From JASFEQ01 sp050122535 (GTDB lineage: Bacteria; Desulfobacterota; DSM-4660; Desulfatiglandales; HGW-15): a DNA stretch of 29,793 bases. This document shows, one piece after another, positions 1 through 7,388 of the stretch (position 1 is its first letter; every line of letters begins with the position of its first letter). The translations under genes were made by a program, and so were the position numbers. The stretch is from assembly GCA_050122535.1 (NCBI GenBank), contig JASFIT010000005.1, positions 1 through 29,793 on the forward strand. The letters run 5' to 3'. The notes below the pieces were generated by a model. That model ran no database searches. It was not told the origin of the DNA and saw only the letters and a program-made list of their open reading frames with translations.

Positions 1-238
1 TTATCTCTCCTTTGAGTCGGAAACGCTCAATTATACCATAAAACCCGGTGACGAGCACACCGAAGAGAAAGGCGATGGTCACGATAAAATAGAGGGACAT
101 GGCAGAGGTCGTGTATTTAATGAAGCGGAGATCGACCTTAAATGCAACTTGTTCGGACATGGCCCCATGGTTCTGGACAATAACGATAACGACGAACAGC
201 ATTAATATGATGGCTAATATGAATTTTAGATGCTTCAT
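1..238 (-). CDS. LapA-like two-TM inner-membrane protein, C-terminus outside window
   Basis: 79 codons are visible and the frame is still open at base 1, so the C-terminus is missing. The protein starts MKHLKFILAIILML and has two hydrophobic segments, about residues 4-21 and 48-69, joined by a short polar stretch, then a basic FRLKGEI. This layout matches the LapA domain (DUF1049) family, small inner-membrane proteins that in E. coli work with LapB in lipopolysaccharide assembly control. The family call rests on topology and the RLKGEI-type exit from the second helix, so it is probable rather than certain. The start at 238 is well supported: AGGAGGT lies at 244-250, five bases upstream. The 413 bases before it contain no gene but have strong RNA structure (separate entry). 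What follows downstream lies outside the window; a lapB-like TPR gene would fit. Confidence 0.72.
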   Translation of the reverse strand, partial: MKHLKFILAIILMLFVVIVIVQNHGAMSEQVAFKVDLRFIKYTTSAMSLYFIVTIAFLFGVLVTGFYGIIERFRLKGEI

Positions 239-410
239 TCATGACCTCCTCTATGGGTGTAATGCAAGATACAAGACCGCCAGTTCTACGCTTTACCCCC
301 GTGTAAAGAAACCAGGTGCTATGGACCTGGCTTTGAGCTGCCCCTGCAAGGCAATAGGGTCTTTACTTCATGCGAGAGTCTGCATAGCCTACTATCTTTA
401 CCGGTAAAGC
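239..410 (-). promoter_or_regulatory. Structured 5' leader of the LapA-like gene, candidate cis-regulatory RNA
   Basis: Read on the minus strand, this untranslated region can form a three-way junction. P1 pairs 360-366 with 303-309 (GTAAAGA/TCTTTAC, seven perfect pairs). P2 pairs 356-359 with 342-345. P3 pairs 325-330 with 312-317 (CCAGGT/ACCTGG). P2 and P3 are joined by GCAGCTCAAAG. The 3' strand of P1 can instead pair with GTAAAG at 291-296, making a local hairpin about 40 bases before the Shine-Dalgarno. A further perfect palindrome, CTTTACCGGTAAAG, sits at 396-409. The competing CTTTAC/GTAAAG pairings look like a switch. The junction layout and the CAAAGCC step into P3 resemble the GEMM (c-di-GMP-I) fold, but other conserved positions do not match, so no ligand is assigned. 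The rest of the gap, 411-527, shows nothing I can name. Confidence 0.4.
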
Positions 411-527
411 CTATTAACTCTGACCTGACCCAAGGAGCCAGGTTTGCGAGATTCAAATAAATGTTCCCAAATTGGGCTGCAAAGCACAACCAAGTTATTA
501 TCAAACTGTCGAAAAACCGGCTTCTCA

Positions 528-652
528 GAGGCTGATGGAAAATGTCCATATGCAAGGCTTCCGAAATCCCGAGGAATGAGGCGTACATAGAAGTACGCCG
601 CAATGACGAGGGATGAGGGTAACGCAGCAGATGGGCGTTTTCCGACAGCCTC
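528..652. repeat. 125-bp imperfect palindromic repeat next to the HIT gene stop
   Basis: The two ends are inverted copies: the first 26 bases (GAGGCTGATGGAAAA...) match the reverse complement of the last 26 (GAGGCTGTCGGAAAA...) at 21 positions, and most differences would be G-U pairs in one RNA strand. In the middle, GGCGTAC (580-586) and GTACGCC (593-599) form a perfect seven-pair stem around six bases. The right end reaches into the last base of the TAG stop of the HIT gene (652-654), so a transcript of that operon would end in this long hairpin. The form suggests a REP/MITE-type dispersed element, possibly acting as a processing or termination signal. There is no poly-T tract and no transposase. 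Confidence 0.7.
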
Positions 653-1137
653 TATAGCTTATCAAATTCAGTCCTAAGTTTCTTATAGGTCTCCTTGATG
701 TGTTCTGGAATGACCCTCACTTCTCCGAGGACGGTCATATAGTTGGTATCTCCATTCCAGCGGGGCACGATATGAAAGTGCATGTGTTCTTCCATCCCGG
801 CCCCTGCCACCTGACCAAGGTTTAACCCCACATTAAAACCTTCAGGGTTCATCATACTTTTCAAGATATCCGTGGATCTGCGAACCATGCCTAAAAGGTC
901 TAGGATCTCCTCATCAGAAAGTTGATCCAGTCCAGGGACATGCTGATTGGGAGCCACCAGAAGGTGTCCATTGTTATAGGGAAATCTGTTCATCATGACT
1001 GTGCTTAGCGATCCAACATACAATATCAGACGCTCTTCATCCTGGCCCCGATCACTTCCCGGGCAAAAAATACAACTTCCCCCTTTCTGATCAGATAGAA
1101 TATACTCCATCCTCCATGGCGCCCAAAGATTCTTCAT
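652..1137 (-). CDS. HIT-family nucleotide hydrolase/transferase (Ap4A phosphorylase-like)
   Basis: Histidine-triad protein of 161 residues from the chosen start. The motif EEHMHFHIVPRW near residue 120 gives the H-x-H-x-H-x-x signature, with the catalytic His in the middle. FNVGLNLGQVAGAG just before it is typical of bacterial HIT proteins close to diadenosine-tetraphosphate phosphorylases. CIFC near residue 23 is also usual in this branch. Likely substrates are nucleotides such as Ap4A or adenylylated intermediates; the exact one cannot be read from sequence. An in-frame ATG exists at 1182, but the start at 1137 (MKNLWAPWRMEYI) has GAGGTG eight bases upstream and matches where family members begin. 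It lies 61 bases downstream of the phosphodiesterase gene and is probably co-transcribed with it. A palindromic repeat abuts its stop. Confidence 0.9.
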   Translation of the reverse strand: MKNLWAPWRMEYILSDQKGGSCIFCPGSDRGQDEERLILYVGSLSTVMMNRFPYNNGHLLVAPNQHVPGLDQLSDEEILDLLGMVRRSTDILKSMMNPEGFNVGLNLGQVAGAGMEEHMHFHIVPRWNGDTNYMTVLGEVRVIPEHIKETYKKLRTEFDKL

Positions 1138-1198
1138 AAGAATCACCTCACTCTCATCTCCGCCCGTAATCTCGCTCTCCACATCAAGTTCGTGCTAG

Positions 1199-1684
1199 TT
1201 ATTCAATGGGAATGATTTCACCTCGAATCGTTTCTCCAATCTCCAAGATCCCAACGCTATGGTCCTTGGAAAAGGAGAACCCTGTTGCAGTTCCTGGATT
1301 AAAAAGCAGTATCCCATCTTTAACATGATTTGCTGCTCGGTGAGAATGACCATAGACAATGGCATCCACATCCTGGAACTCAGCATGGATTCTTTCCTCG
1401 AGGCCCCTCGATGGTCCGTCTCCATGAATAAGACCCACGCTGTAAGGGCCCAGCTGAATCACCTTCTTCTCCGGAAGCACCTTCTTAATCTCTATGGGAT
1501 CCATGTTCCCGTAAACACCATGGAAGTTCTTCCTACTCAGGAACTCCACAATCTCAGCACAGACAAAATCCCCCGCGTGAAAAATGAGATCCACGTCCCC
1601 TAGGAACTGATCAAGCATATATCTGAAATCTCGGGTCAGGTGATGAAGATGGGTATCTGATAAGACCCCTATTTTCATCTTCAT
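1199..1684 (-). CDS. YfcE/MJ0936-type metallophosphoesterase
   Basis: 161-residue calcineurin-like phosphoesterase. The metal-binding motifs occur in the expected order: SDTH at residues 9-12, HAGD near 36, GNMD near 59, and GHSH near 117. Length and motif spacing fit the small YfcE/MJ0936 phosphodiesterases, which hydrolyse model phosphodiesters with Mn2+; the natural substrate is generally unknown. The start at 1684 (MKMKIGVLSDTH) has GGAGGT at 1697-1702, twelve bases upstream. An ATG two codons later is possible but would lie further from it. It is the first gene of a short operon with the HIT protein, behind a good -10/-35 pair at 1728-1755, and diverges from the zinc-ribbon gene at 1943. 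Confidence 0.9.
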   Translation of the reverse strand: MKMKIGVLSDTHLHHLTRDFRYMLDQFLGDVDLIFHAGDFVCAEIVEFLSRKNFHGVYGNMDPIEIKKVLPEKKVIQLGPYSVGLIHGDGPSRGLEERIHAEFQDVDAIVYGHSHRAANHVKDGILLFNPGTATGFSFSKDHSVGILEIGETIRGEIIPIE

Positions 1685-1727
1685 GTCAAGGCACAGACCT
1701 CCATGAGGCGGTAGATGTTGGTTGAAA

Positions 1728-1755
1728 AGTATAGCAACCTCAAAAAAAAAGACAA
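1728..1755 (-). promoter_or_regulatory. Candidate sigma-70 promoter for the phosphodiesterase-HIT operon
   Basis: On the minus strand TTGTCT (1750-1755) and TATACT (1728-1733) are separated by 16 bases. They match the -35 consensus at four positions and the -10 consensus at five. The spacer is T-rich. Transcription would begin near 1721, leaving a leader of about 37 bases that includes the Shine-Dalgarno. It sits in the 258-base divergent region between this operon and the zinc-ribbon gene; I found no comparably good promoter for the plus-strand gene. Confidence 0.5.
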
Positions 1756-1942
1756 CCCAAATATCTGTCTCTCCTCGACAAAATCGTTTGACTGGGAGAC
1801 ATTTCTCTTGTATTTGAAGTGCTGATTCTGCCTGCCAATCTCACAGTTGGTGGACCGACGGGCCAACGGCTAAACGCAACAGCCCTGTGGGCGGAAGAAA
1901 TCCCCTAACCATTGAATGGCTTTCAATTGCAAAGGATGAACA

Positions 1943-2431
1943 ATGCCAATATATGAATTTTATTGCCAAAACTGCCATATGATTTTCAATTTTTTCTCTG
2001 CAACGGTGAACACGGAAAAACGGCCTCTATGCCCCAAGTGCAAGAAAAAGAGACTGGCTCGCCAGATGTCCTCCTTTTCCACGCTTCGCGGTCGCGGGGA
2101 AGAAGAGGATATGCCCCTACCGGACATGGACGAGTCAAAAATGGCCCAAGCCATGGATCTCCTAGCAAGGGAGGCTGAACATGTGGACGAAAACGACCCC
2201 AGGCAGGCGGCCAATCTCATGCGAAAGCTGACCGATATGACGGGGCTCGATCTAGGGACAGGGATGGAGGAAGCCCTGAGACGAATGGAAAATGGAGAAG
2301 ACCCAGAACAGATAGAGGCAGAAATGGGAGATCTCCTGGAGGAGGAAGAACCTTTCAGCCTCAAAGAAAAATCATCTAGAACCCCGAAGAAGCGTCCACC
2401 AAGGGTGGATGATACACTCTACTACTTGTAA
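1943..2431 (+). CDS. FmdB-family zinc-ribbon protein with acidic tail
   Basis: 162 residues. The N-terminus MPIYEFYCQNC...CPKC carries two CxxC pairs (CQNC at 9-12, CPKC at 30-33), the zinc ribbon of the FmdB/CxxC_CxxC_SSSS regulatory family. The rest is highly acidic and probably flexible, with EDPEQIEAEMGDLLEEEE near the end and a terminal DDTLYYL. The FmdB fold is named after a putative regulator of formamidase genes, but most members have no proven role. AAGGATGA lies just upstream of the ATG. The gene is divergent from the phosphodiesterase operon and convergent with the UPF0280 gene, so it is probably a one-gene unit. A twin hairpin follows its stop. Confidence 0.85.
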   Translation: MPIYEFYCQNCHMIFNFFSATVNTEKRPLCPKCKKKRLARQMSSFSTLRGRGEEEDMPLPDMDESKMAQAMDLLAREAEHVDENDPRQAANLMRKLTDMTGLDLGTGMEEALRRMENGEDPEQIEAEMGDLLEEEEPFSLKEKSSRTPKKRPPRVDDTLYYL

Positions 2432-2484
2432 CCGGGTTTTGCCTGTTGGCAGGTTTGCCCGTTGCCCCGGTCTAGAAGCCTTTC

Positions 2485-2549
2485 GGTGGGGTATAAAACC
2501 CCACCCTACGTAGAGATGACATCTGTAGGGTGGCATTTTACATGCCACC
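2485..2549. repeat. Two tandem hairpins between convergent genes
   Basis: GGTGGGGT (2485-2492) and ACCCCACC (2498-2505) form an eight-pair stem with a five-base loop. GGTGGCAT (2529-2536) and ATGCCACC (2542-2549) form a second eight-pair stem, also with a five-base loop. The sequences between them, CCCTACG and TGTAGGG, can pair as well, so the unit folds either as two hairpins or as one longer structure. It lies in the 149 bases between the zinc-ribbon gene and the UPF0280 gene, which converge here, and could end or protect both transcripts. No T-run follows in either direction. The regular two-unit form suggests a dispersed repeat family. Confidence 0.65.
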
Positions 2550-2580
2550 GCTTGTGTCTAGAAAAGAGAAGCCGCCAAAC

Positions 2581-3309
2581 CTACAAACCCACCAATTCAA
2601 TTTCCCCCCACGTGACCATTTTGTCCCCCACAATAACCAGCCCACCCCATATGCCTTTCATCTGATCTGCCCAGATGGCCACCTTCTCCAAGTCCGTTTT
2701 GCTTTTGATCCTGTTCCCGAGGGCCGTGGCCGCACCATCCGCCAAGACAGCAGATGAAGAAAGGATGCAGACCAGATCCGCTATACCCATGCTTAGGGAA
2801 TGGCCCACTGTGGCTGAAGAGGAACAAATTCCAAGGGGCATCTTTTCTTTGGGAATCACAACACCGATTTTTCCACTTAGGGGAGACTCTCCGGCAAAAA
2901 TTGAAACGGTCACTGGACGATTGGTTTTCAAAAAGATGTCCCCGCCATTCTCAACAATCACCTGATCGGTCCATTGTTGAAGCCCTTTGGCCACGTATTG
3001 GGCTATAGCCCCTGCCACAGAAGCCATAGGACCCACCCCGACGACTCTGGTGACCTCAATCATCTCCCTTACCAGTAAAGGTGCATAGGGGTCTTCCGGG
3101 TAGGGTTGAAGGGTTGTTAGAAAATCCGGATGTGCCTGGATGTAATGCTCGAGCTGGTGTCGGTGGTCAAGAATGAGATCCCTGGTTTCATCTTCCAACT
3201 TTCTCTCGGAACTTACCCACAAATCCGTCTCTTTGACGGCCACATGGAATGAGACCAAATCCTTGGCGTTGACCCTTTTTCTATAGGTACGTTCTTGGTA
3301 TTCTATCAT
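2581..3309 (-). CDS. UPF0280 family protein (ApbE-like fold)
   Basis: 242 residues. The opening MIEYQERTYRKR, followed by LVSFHVAVKETDLWV, is the usual N-terminus of UPF0280 proteins. Glycine-rich blocks VGVGPMASVAGAIAQYVAKGL (about 90-110) and IVENGGDIFL (about 118-127) correspond to the conserved core, which is related to the ApbE flavin-transferase fold. C-terminal conserved stretches include SSSATVGHSLSMGIAD and LADGAATALGN. The biochemical role is not established; the ApbE relation suggests FAD or metal binding. It is the last gene of the run below ppx-guaB-guaA and lies 30 bases from the MauE-thioredoxin gene. Family identity is secure, function is not. Confidence 0.85.
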   Translation of the reverse strand: MIEYQERTYRKRVNAKDLVSFHVAVKETDLWVSSERKLEDETRDLILDHRHQLEHYIQAHPDFLTTLQPYPEDPYAPLLVREMIEVTRVVGVGPMASVAGAIAQYVAKGLQQWTDQVIVENGGDIFLKTNRPVTVSIFAGESPLSGKIGVVIPKEKMPLGICSSSATVGHSLSMGIADLVCILSSSAVLADGAATALGNRIKSKTDLEKVAIWADQMKGIWGGLVIVGDKMVTWGEIELVGL

Positions 3310-3339
3310 GGAAGGTTTGGCTTTCAGGACCCCTAGGCC

Positions 3340-4314
3340 TTACATTGCCGCTTCAATCAACTTCCTGTCCGGCACATGATGATCCCATACGCTCTGCACG
3401 CGCCTATCTTTAAGTAAGATCGTCCTAGGCACATCACCAACCCCGAGCAGGCGCCAAAAGGCATCCGCCGCAATCTGACCAAAGGGAAAAGCGGGTTGAA
3501 ATTCTTCTATGAACCTCGCCCTTGCAGAAGCATCGTTCATGCTAAGGGCGATGACGGGAGGCAGATCAGGGGCCTCCGCCAGCGCATCCAGCTCTGGTAA
3601 GGCCTCTTTGCAGTGCTCACAGTCCGTGTCCATGATGATGATAAGGTGTGTCCCTCTGGATAGATCCACCTTATCCACCCCCTCAATCTGCAATTTGCTC
3701 AGTTCAATCTCGATCGTTTCCCATGGGGACTGGCTGATCCGGGATATGGGAAAGCCGAAGGCGAGGGGCAGCGCTATTCCGATGAGAAAAGCAATGGCTA
3801 CACACCAGGCCTTGGCTCGGGGCTGGGGCCTGCGCAATTCCTTATGCAAAACCCAAGCGAAGAAAGTGGCAACCAGTAGAATCAGGTTTTCCAACACTGC
3901 CTGAGCAGGAGAGTATTCTACCCAAGCGCCGAAACAACCGCACTCCTCTGTGGCACCGGTTATCCAGGCCCAACTGGTGGCCCCAAGAAACGTGAGCCAG
4001 AGAAGGGATGTGAAAGGAAGGGTTATCTTGGGCCGATAGAAGATCAACAGCCCGATCCCCAATGCGCATTCTAAGGCAATTAACCCCCAGGCACTCACCG
4101 CTAGCAGAAGATGGTGAGATATAATACCATAATCGCTCATCTGCCGGATAAACAGCTCCATATCCATCGCTTTCACCAAGCCGGCTATCAGCAAAATAAG
4201 TCCTACGGCGCCTGCCAACAATCGGGGGACCCATAGCCGCCAAGCGGCAGCTGTAGGCCATCTTTCCCTGAATCTCATCATCCTTTTATCCGTATTTGGC
4301 ATGCCCATTCTCAT
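3340..4314 (-). CDS. Membrane MauE/DoxX-like domain fused to a thioredoxin-like domain
   Basis: 324 residues. The N-terminal half is a membrane domain with about five hydrophobic segments (roughly 32-50, 66-92, 98-118, 137-156, 169-188). ECGCFG at 124-129, between the third and fourth, is the cysteine motif seen in MauE/DoxX-type proteins. The second half (about 200-324) resembles a thioredoxin fold: a beta strand (THLIIIMDTDCEHC) ending in a C-x-x-C at 232-235, then a helix and VGDVPRTILL with the expected cis-Pro. MauE is needed for disulfide formation in methylamine dehydrogenase, so a thiol-disulfide exchange role in the membrane is likely here. The start is uncertain: ATGs at codons 1, 3, 5, 12 and 13 all have weak ribosome sites. 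It lies 54 bases after guaA, with no visible link to purine metabolism. Confidence 0.78.
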   Translation of the reverse strand: MRMGMPNTDKRMMRFRERWPTAAAWRLWVPRLLAGAVGLILLIAGLVKAMDMELFIRQMSDYGIISHHLLLAVSAWGLIALECALGIGLLIFYRPKITLPFTSLLWLTFLGATSWAWITGATEECGCFGAWVEYSPAQAVLENLILLVATFFAWVLHKELRRPQPRAKAWCVAIAFLIGIALPLAFGFPISRISQSPWETIEIELSKLQIEGVDKVDLSRGTHLIIIMDTDCEHCKEALPELDALAEAPDLPPVIALSMNDASARARFIEEFQPAFPFGQIAADAFWRLLGVGDVPRTILLKDRRVQSVWDHHVPDRKLIEAAM

Positions 4315-4368
4315 CTGTATGGGAAGCAGATCAGGCGTTTAACTTTTCGGTTTTTAGAGAGTGGCGTT

Positions 4369-5925
4369 TTACTCCCATTCGATAGTGCTGGGTGGTTTGG
4401 AGGAAATATCGTATACAACGCGGTTTACGCCCCGCACGTGATTAATAATCCTATTGGATATCCTTGCAAGTACCTCAGAGGGGACCCGCGTCCAGTCTGC
4501 TGTCATGGCATCTAAGCTATCCACAATTCTTATGGCGATCACATTTTCATAGGTTCTCTCATCCCCCATCACGCCCACTGTTCTAACGGGTAGAAGCACG
4601 GCAAAAGACTGCCAGACCTTATCGTAGAGGTCGGCTTTCCTTATCTCTTCCAGGAGGATGGCATCCGCCGTTCTCAATATTTCAAGCCTCTCGAATGTGA
4701 GTTCTCCGAGAATCCTCACGGCCAGGCCAGGCCCCGGGTAGGGTTGACGCATGACCAGTTCTCTGGGGAGACCAAGTTCCACACCCACTTGACGCACCTC
4801 GTCCTTGAACAACTCCCGAAGGGGTTCAATGAGCTCCAGTTTCATGACCTCAGGGAGCCCCCCCACATTATGGTGACTCTTAATGGTCGCGGAAGGGCCC
4901 CTAAATGATACGCTTTCGATCACGTCTGGATAGAGGGTCCCCTGAGCCAGGTACTTTGCCTTGCCCAGGTCCTTTGCCTTTTTTTCAAAAACCGCTATGA
5001 ATTCCCTTCCGATGATTTTCCTCTTCTCCTCAGGGTCTGTAACACCCTTCAGGTGCTTCAGGAAGTGCTCAGAGGCATCTACAAGATGCATATCCATGTG
5101 GTAATGTTCCTGAAAGAGTTCCATCACCTCCTGGATCTCTCCTCTCCGCAAAAGGCCATTATCCACCAAAATACAGGAAAGCTGGTCTCCTATGGCTTGG
5201 CGGAGGAGAACGGCTGTTACAGAGGAATCCACCCCGCCAGAGACCCCGCAGATCACCCTCTCTGCACCGATCTTTTCTCTCAGCGCCTTAATGGTGGTCT
5301 TCGCAAAAGCAGCCATGGTCCACAAGGGTTCACAGCCACATATTCTGAAGAGGAAATTTTTCAAGATCTTGGTCCCGTTTGGGGTATGAACCACTTCAGG
5401 ATGAAATTGAACCCCAAAGAGCCTTTTGGAGGCGTCTGCCATGGCCGCCACAGGGCTGTTTTTGCTCTTTGCCAGGGCCGTAAAACCCTCAGGCATGTTA
5501 TCGATCCGATCTCCATGGCTCATCCAGACCATTTCCCCATCACGTGTCTTAAAGCCGTAAAACAAATCCCTATTATCCTCGATGCTAATCTCTGCGCTCC
5601 CATATTCCCGGTCCACGGCCTTTGATACGAGTCCGCTGAGCACATGGGTGAGGTATTGCATGCCATAGCATATGCCAAGGATTGGGAGGTTTAGATCCAG
5701 AATACCCTTATCTGCCATGGGTGCGTCTTTGTCGTAGACACTGGCGGGTCCACCGGAGAGGATAATTCCCATGGGAGAGAACTTCTTTATCTCTTCCAAA
5801 CTCATATTGCATGGATGGATCTCGCAATAGACCTGAGCCTCGCGCACCCGTCTGGCGATAAGCTGGGTATACTGGGATCCAAAGTCCAGGATCAGGATCT
5901 TTTGTTCATAAAGCGCATTTCCCAT
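4369..5925 (-). CDS. guaA: GMP synthase (glutamine-hydrolysing)
   Basis: 518 residues; converts XMP to GMP with ATP and glutamine, the last step of guanine nucleotide synthesis. The class I amidotransferase domain has GICYGMQ with the catalytic Cys86 and FHPEV with His175 and Glu177. The ATP-pyrophosphatase domain has the P-loop SGGVDSS at 229-235. The C-terminus ends in the conserved dimerisation region with KPPSTIEWE. The frame is open upstream to 6051, but those codons lie over the end of guaB. The start at 5925 (MGNALYEQKILILDFGSQ) matches the family. Its ATG shares one base with the TAA of guaB, so the two are almost certainly translationally coupled. Confidence 0.98.
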   Translation of the reverse strand: MGNALYEQKILILDFGSQYTQLIARRVREAQVYCEIHPCNMSLEEIKKFSPMGIILSGGPASVYDKDAPMADKGILDLNLPILGICYGMQYLTHVLSGLVSKAVDREYGSAEISIEDNRDLFYGFKTRDGEMVWMSHGDRIDNMPEGFTALAKSKNSPVAAMADASKRLFGVQFHPEVVHTPNGTKILKNFLFRICGCEPLWTMAAFAKTTIKALREKIGAERVICGVSGGVDSSVTAVLLRQAIGDQLSCILVDNGLLRRGEIQEVMELFQEHYHMDMHLVDASEHFLKHLKGVTDPEEKRKIIGREFIAVFEKKAKDLGKAKYLAQGTLYPDVIESVSFRGPSATIKSHHNVGGLPEVMKLELIEPLRELFKDEVRQVGVELGLPRELVMRQPYPGPGLAVRILGELTFERLEILRTADAILLEEIRKADLYDKVWQSFAVLLPVRTVGVMGDERTYENVIAIRIVDSLDAMTADWTRVPSEVLARISNRIINHVRGVNRVVYDISSKPPSTIEWE

Positions 5926-7388
5926 TACTCTAACCTGTAGTTGGGGGCTTCTTTTATGATGATCACATCGTGTACATGGGCCTCCCTCAGACCCGCAGAG
6001 GTGATCTGCATAAAACTGGCTTTGGTCTGAAGTTCCCGGAGGTCCCCGCACCCCAGATAGCCCATGCCAGCCCGCAAGCCCCCCACCAACTGATAGACCG
6101 TATCGGCGAGGGGACCACGATATGGAACCCGGCCAACGATACCTTCAGGGACCAATTGCTCCTCCAGTTCAATTTCGTTCTGAAAATAACGGTCTTTGCT
6201 TCCTTCTTTCATGGCCTCGATAGAACCCATACCCCGATAAACCTTGTAGGTTCGGCCTTGGAAAAGAATGGTCTCACCTGGACTTTCTTCAGTCCCCGCA
6301 AAAAGGCTACCGATCATCACCGAATTGGCTCCTCCTGCCAGGGCCTTGGTGATATCCCCAGAATACTTGACACCCCCATCAGCAATAATGGGTGTGCCCC
6401 ATTTCCTTGCCTCCATGGCACAATCCATGATCGCGGTCATTTGGGGGACACCCACTCCTGCCACAACCCTTGTGGTGCATATGGATCCGGGCCCCACGCC
6501 CACTTTCACGCCATCAGCACCTACTTCAATAAGACTCCTTGTGCCTTCGGCAGTAGCAACGTTTCCTGCTATCAATTCCAGATCCGGGTATTTTTTCTTG
6601 GCATCTTTGACGGTTTGAATGACCCCCTCTGAATGTCCGTGGGCCGTATCAACGACCACCACATCCACATTAGCAGCAACAAGTCTCTCAATCCTCTCCT
6701 CCGCATCCCGGCCAACACCGACTGCCGCACCAACCCTTAGTCGACCCAGGCCATCCTTACAGGAATTGGGGTACTTCCTGATTTTTTCAATATCTTTGAT
6801 AGTAATCAATCCTTGCAGTTTCCCATCATCGTCCACGACCAAGAGTTTCTCTATCCGCCTCTCATGGAGGATGGCCTTTGACTCCTCAAGGGTGATACCC
6901 ATCTTGGCCGTGGCCAGGTTTTCAGCGGTCATCACCGCTTCCACCTTCTGGTCCAGATTGGTCTCAAACCTCAAATCCCTGTTGGTGATGATACCAACCA
7001 GATTACCCTCCTTGACCACTGGTACCCCGGAGATCCTATACTTGCTCATGATCTCCAGGACATCAGAGATCTTCCTGTCCGGTTCTATGGTGATGGGGTC
7101 TACGATCATGCCACTCTCAGATTTCTTGACCTTTTCCACCTCCAGGGCCTGCCGCTCCACACTCATGTTTTTGTGGACAAAACCGAGTCCCCCCTGTCTC
7201 GCTATGGTAATGGCTGTCGCCGATTCGGTTACGGTATCCATGGCGGCACTCACGACAGGGATATTTAGGGCAATTTTCCGTGATAGCCTTGTTTTTACAT
7301 CCACGTCATCTGGCAAAATAGCAGACCGGTCGGGTATGAGTATGAGATCGTCAAAAGTTAAGCCCTCTCTTATATCTTCCCTATTCAT
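5925..7388 (-). CDS. guaB: Inosine-5'-monophosphate dehydrogenase
   Basis: 487 residues; oxidises IMP to XMP with NAD+, the committed step to GTP. The N-terminus REGLTFDDLILIPD is canonical. A tandem CBS (Bateman) module spans about 93-205, where purine nucleotides act as allosteric ligands in the family. The catalytic loop GVGPGSICTTR carries the thioimidate-forming Cys304. Further conserved stretches are VDTAHGHS, GVKYSGDI, MIGSLFAGTEE and the flap region near YRGMGS. Its start overlaps the last eight bases of the Ppx/GppA gene and its stop overlaps the guaA start, giving a compact ppx-guaB-guaA unit. No purine operator was recognised upstream. Confidence 0.98.
   Translation of the reverse strand: MNREDIREGLTFDDLILIPDRSAILPDDVDVKTRLSRKIALNIPVVSAAMDTVTESATAITIARQGGLGFVHKNMSVERQALEVEKVKKSESGMIVDPITIEPDRKISDVLEIMSKYRISGVPVVKEGNLVGIITNRDLRFETNLDQKVEAVMTAENLATAKMGITLEESKAILHERRIEKLLVVDDDGKLQGLITIKDIEKIRKYPNSCKDGLGRLRVGAAVGVGRDAEERIERLVAANVDVVVVDTAHGHSEGVIQTVKDAKKKYPDLELIAGNVATAEGTRSLIEVGADGVKVGVGPGSICTTRVVAGVGVPQMTAIMDCAMEARKWGTPIIADGGVKYSGDITKALAGGANSVMIGSLFAGTEESPGETILFQGRTYKVYRGMGSIEAMKEGSKDRYFQNEIELEEQLVPEGIVGRVPYRGPLADTVYQLVGGLRAGMGYLGCGDLRELQTKASFMQITSAGLREAHVHDVIIIKEAPNYRLE

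Noticed and set aside
312..330. CCAGGT/ACCTGG hairpin as an intrinsic terminator
   Set aside because: Not followed by a T-rich tract on the minus strand; better explained as the third stem of the leader structure.
319..603. 94-codon minus-strand open frame
   Set aside because: Its first half translates the 528-652 palindrome and the rest crosses the structured leader; no ribosome site and no family resemblance.
2432..2580. Intrinsic terminator for the convergent genes
   Set aside because: Hairpins are strong but no U-tract follows on either strand, so they are listed as repeats.
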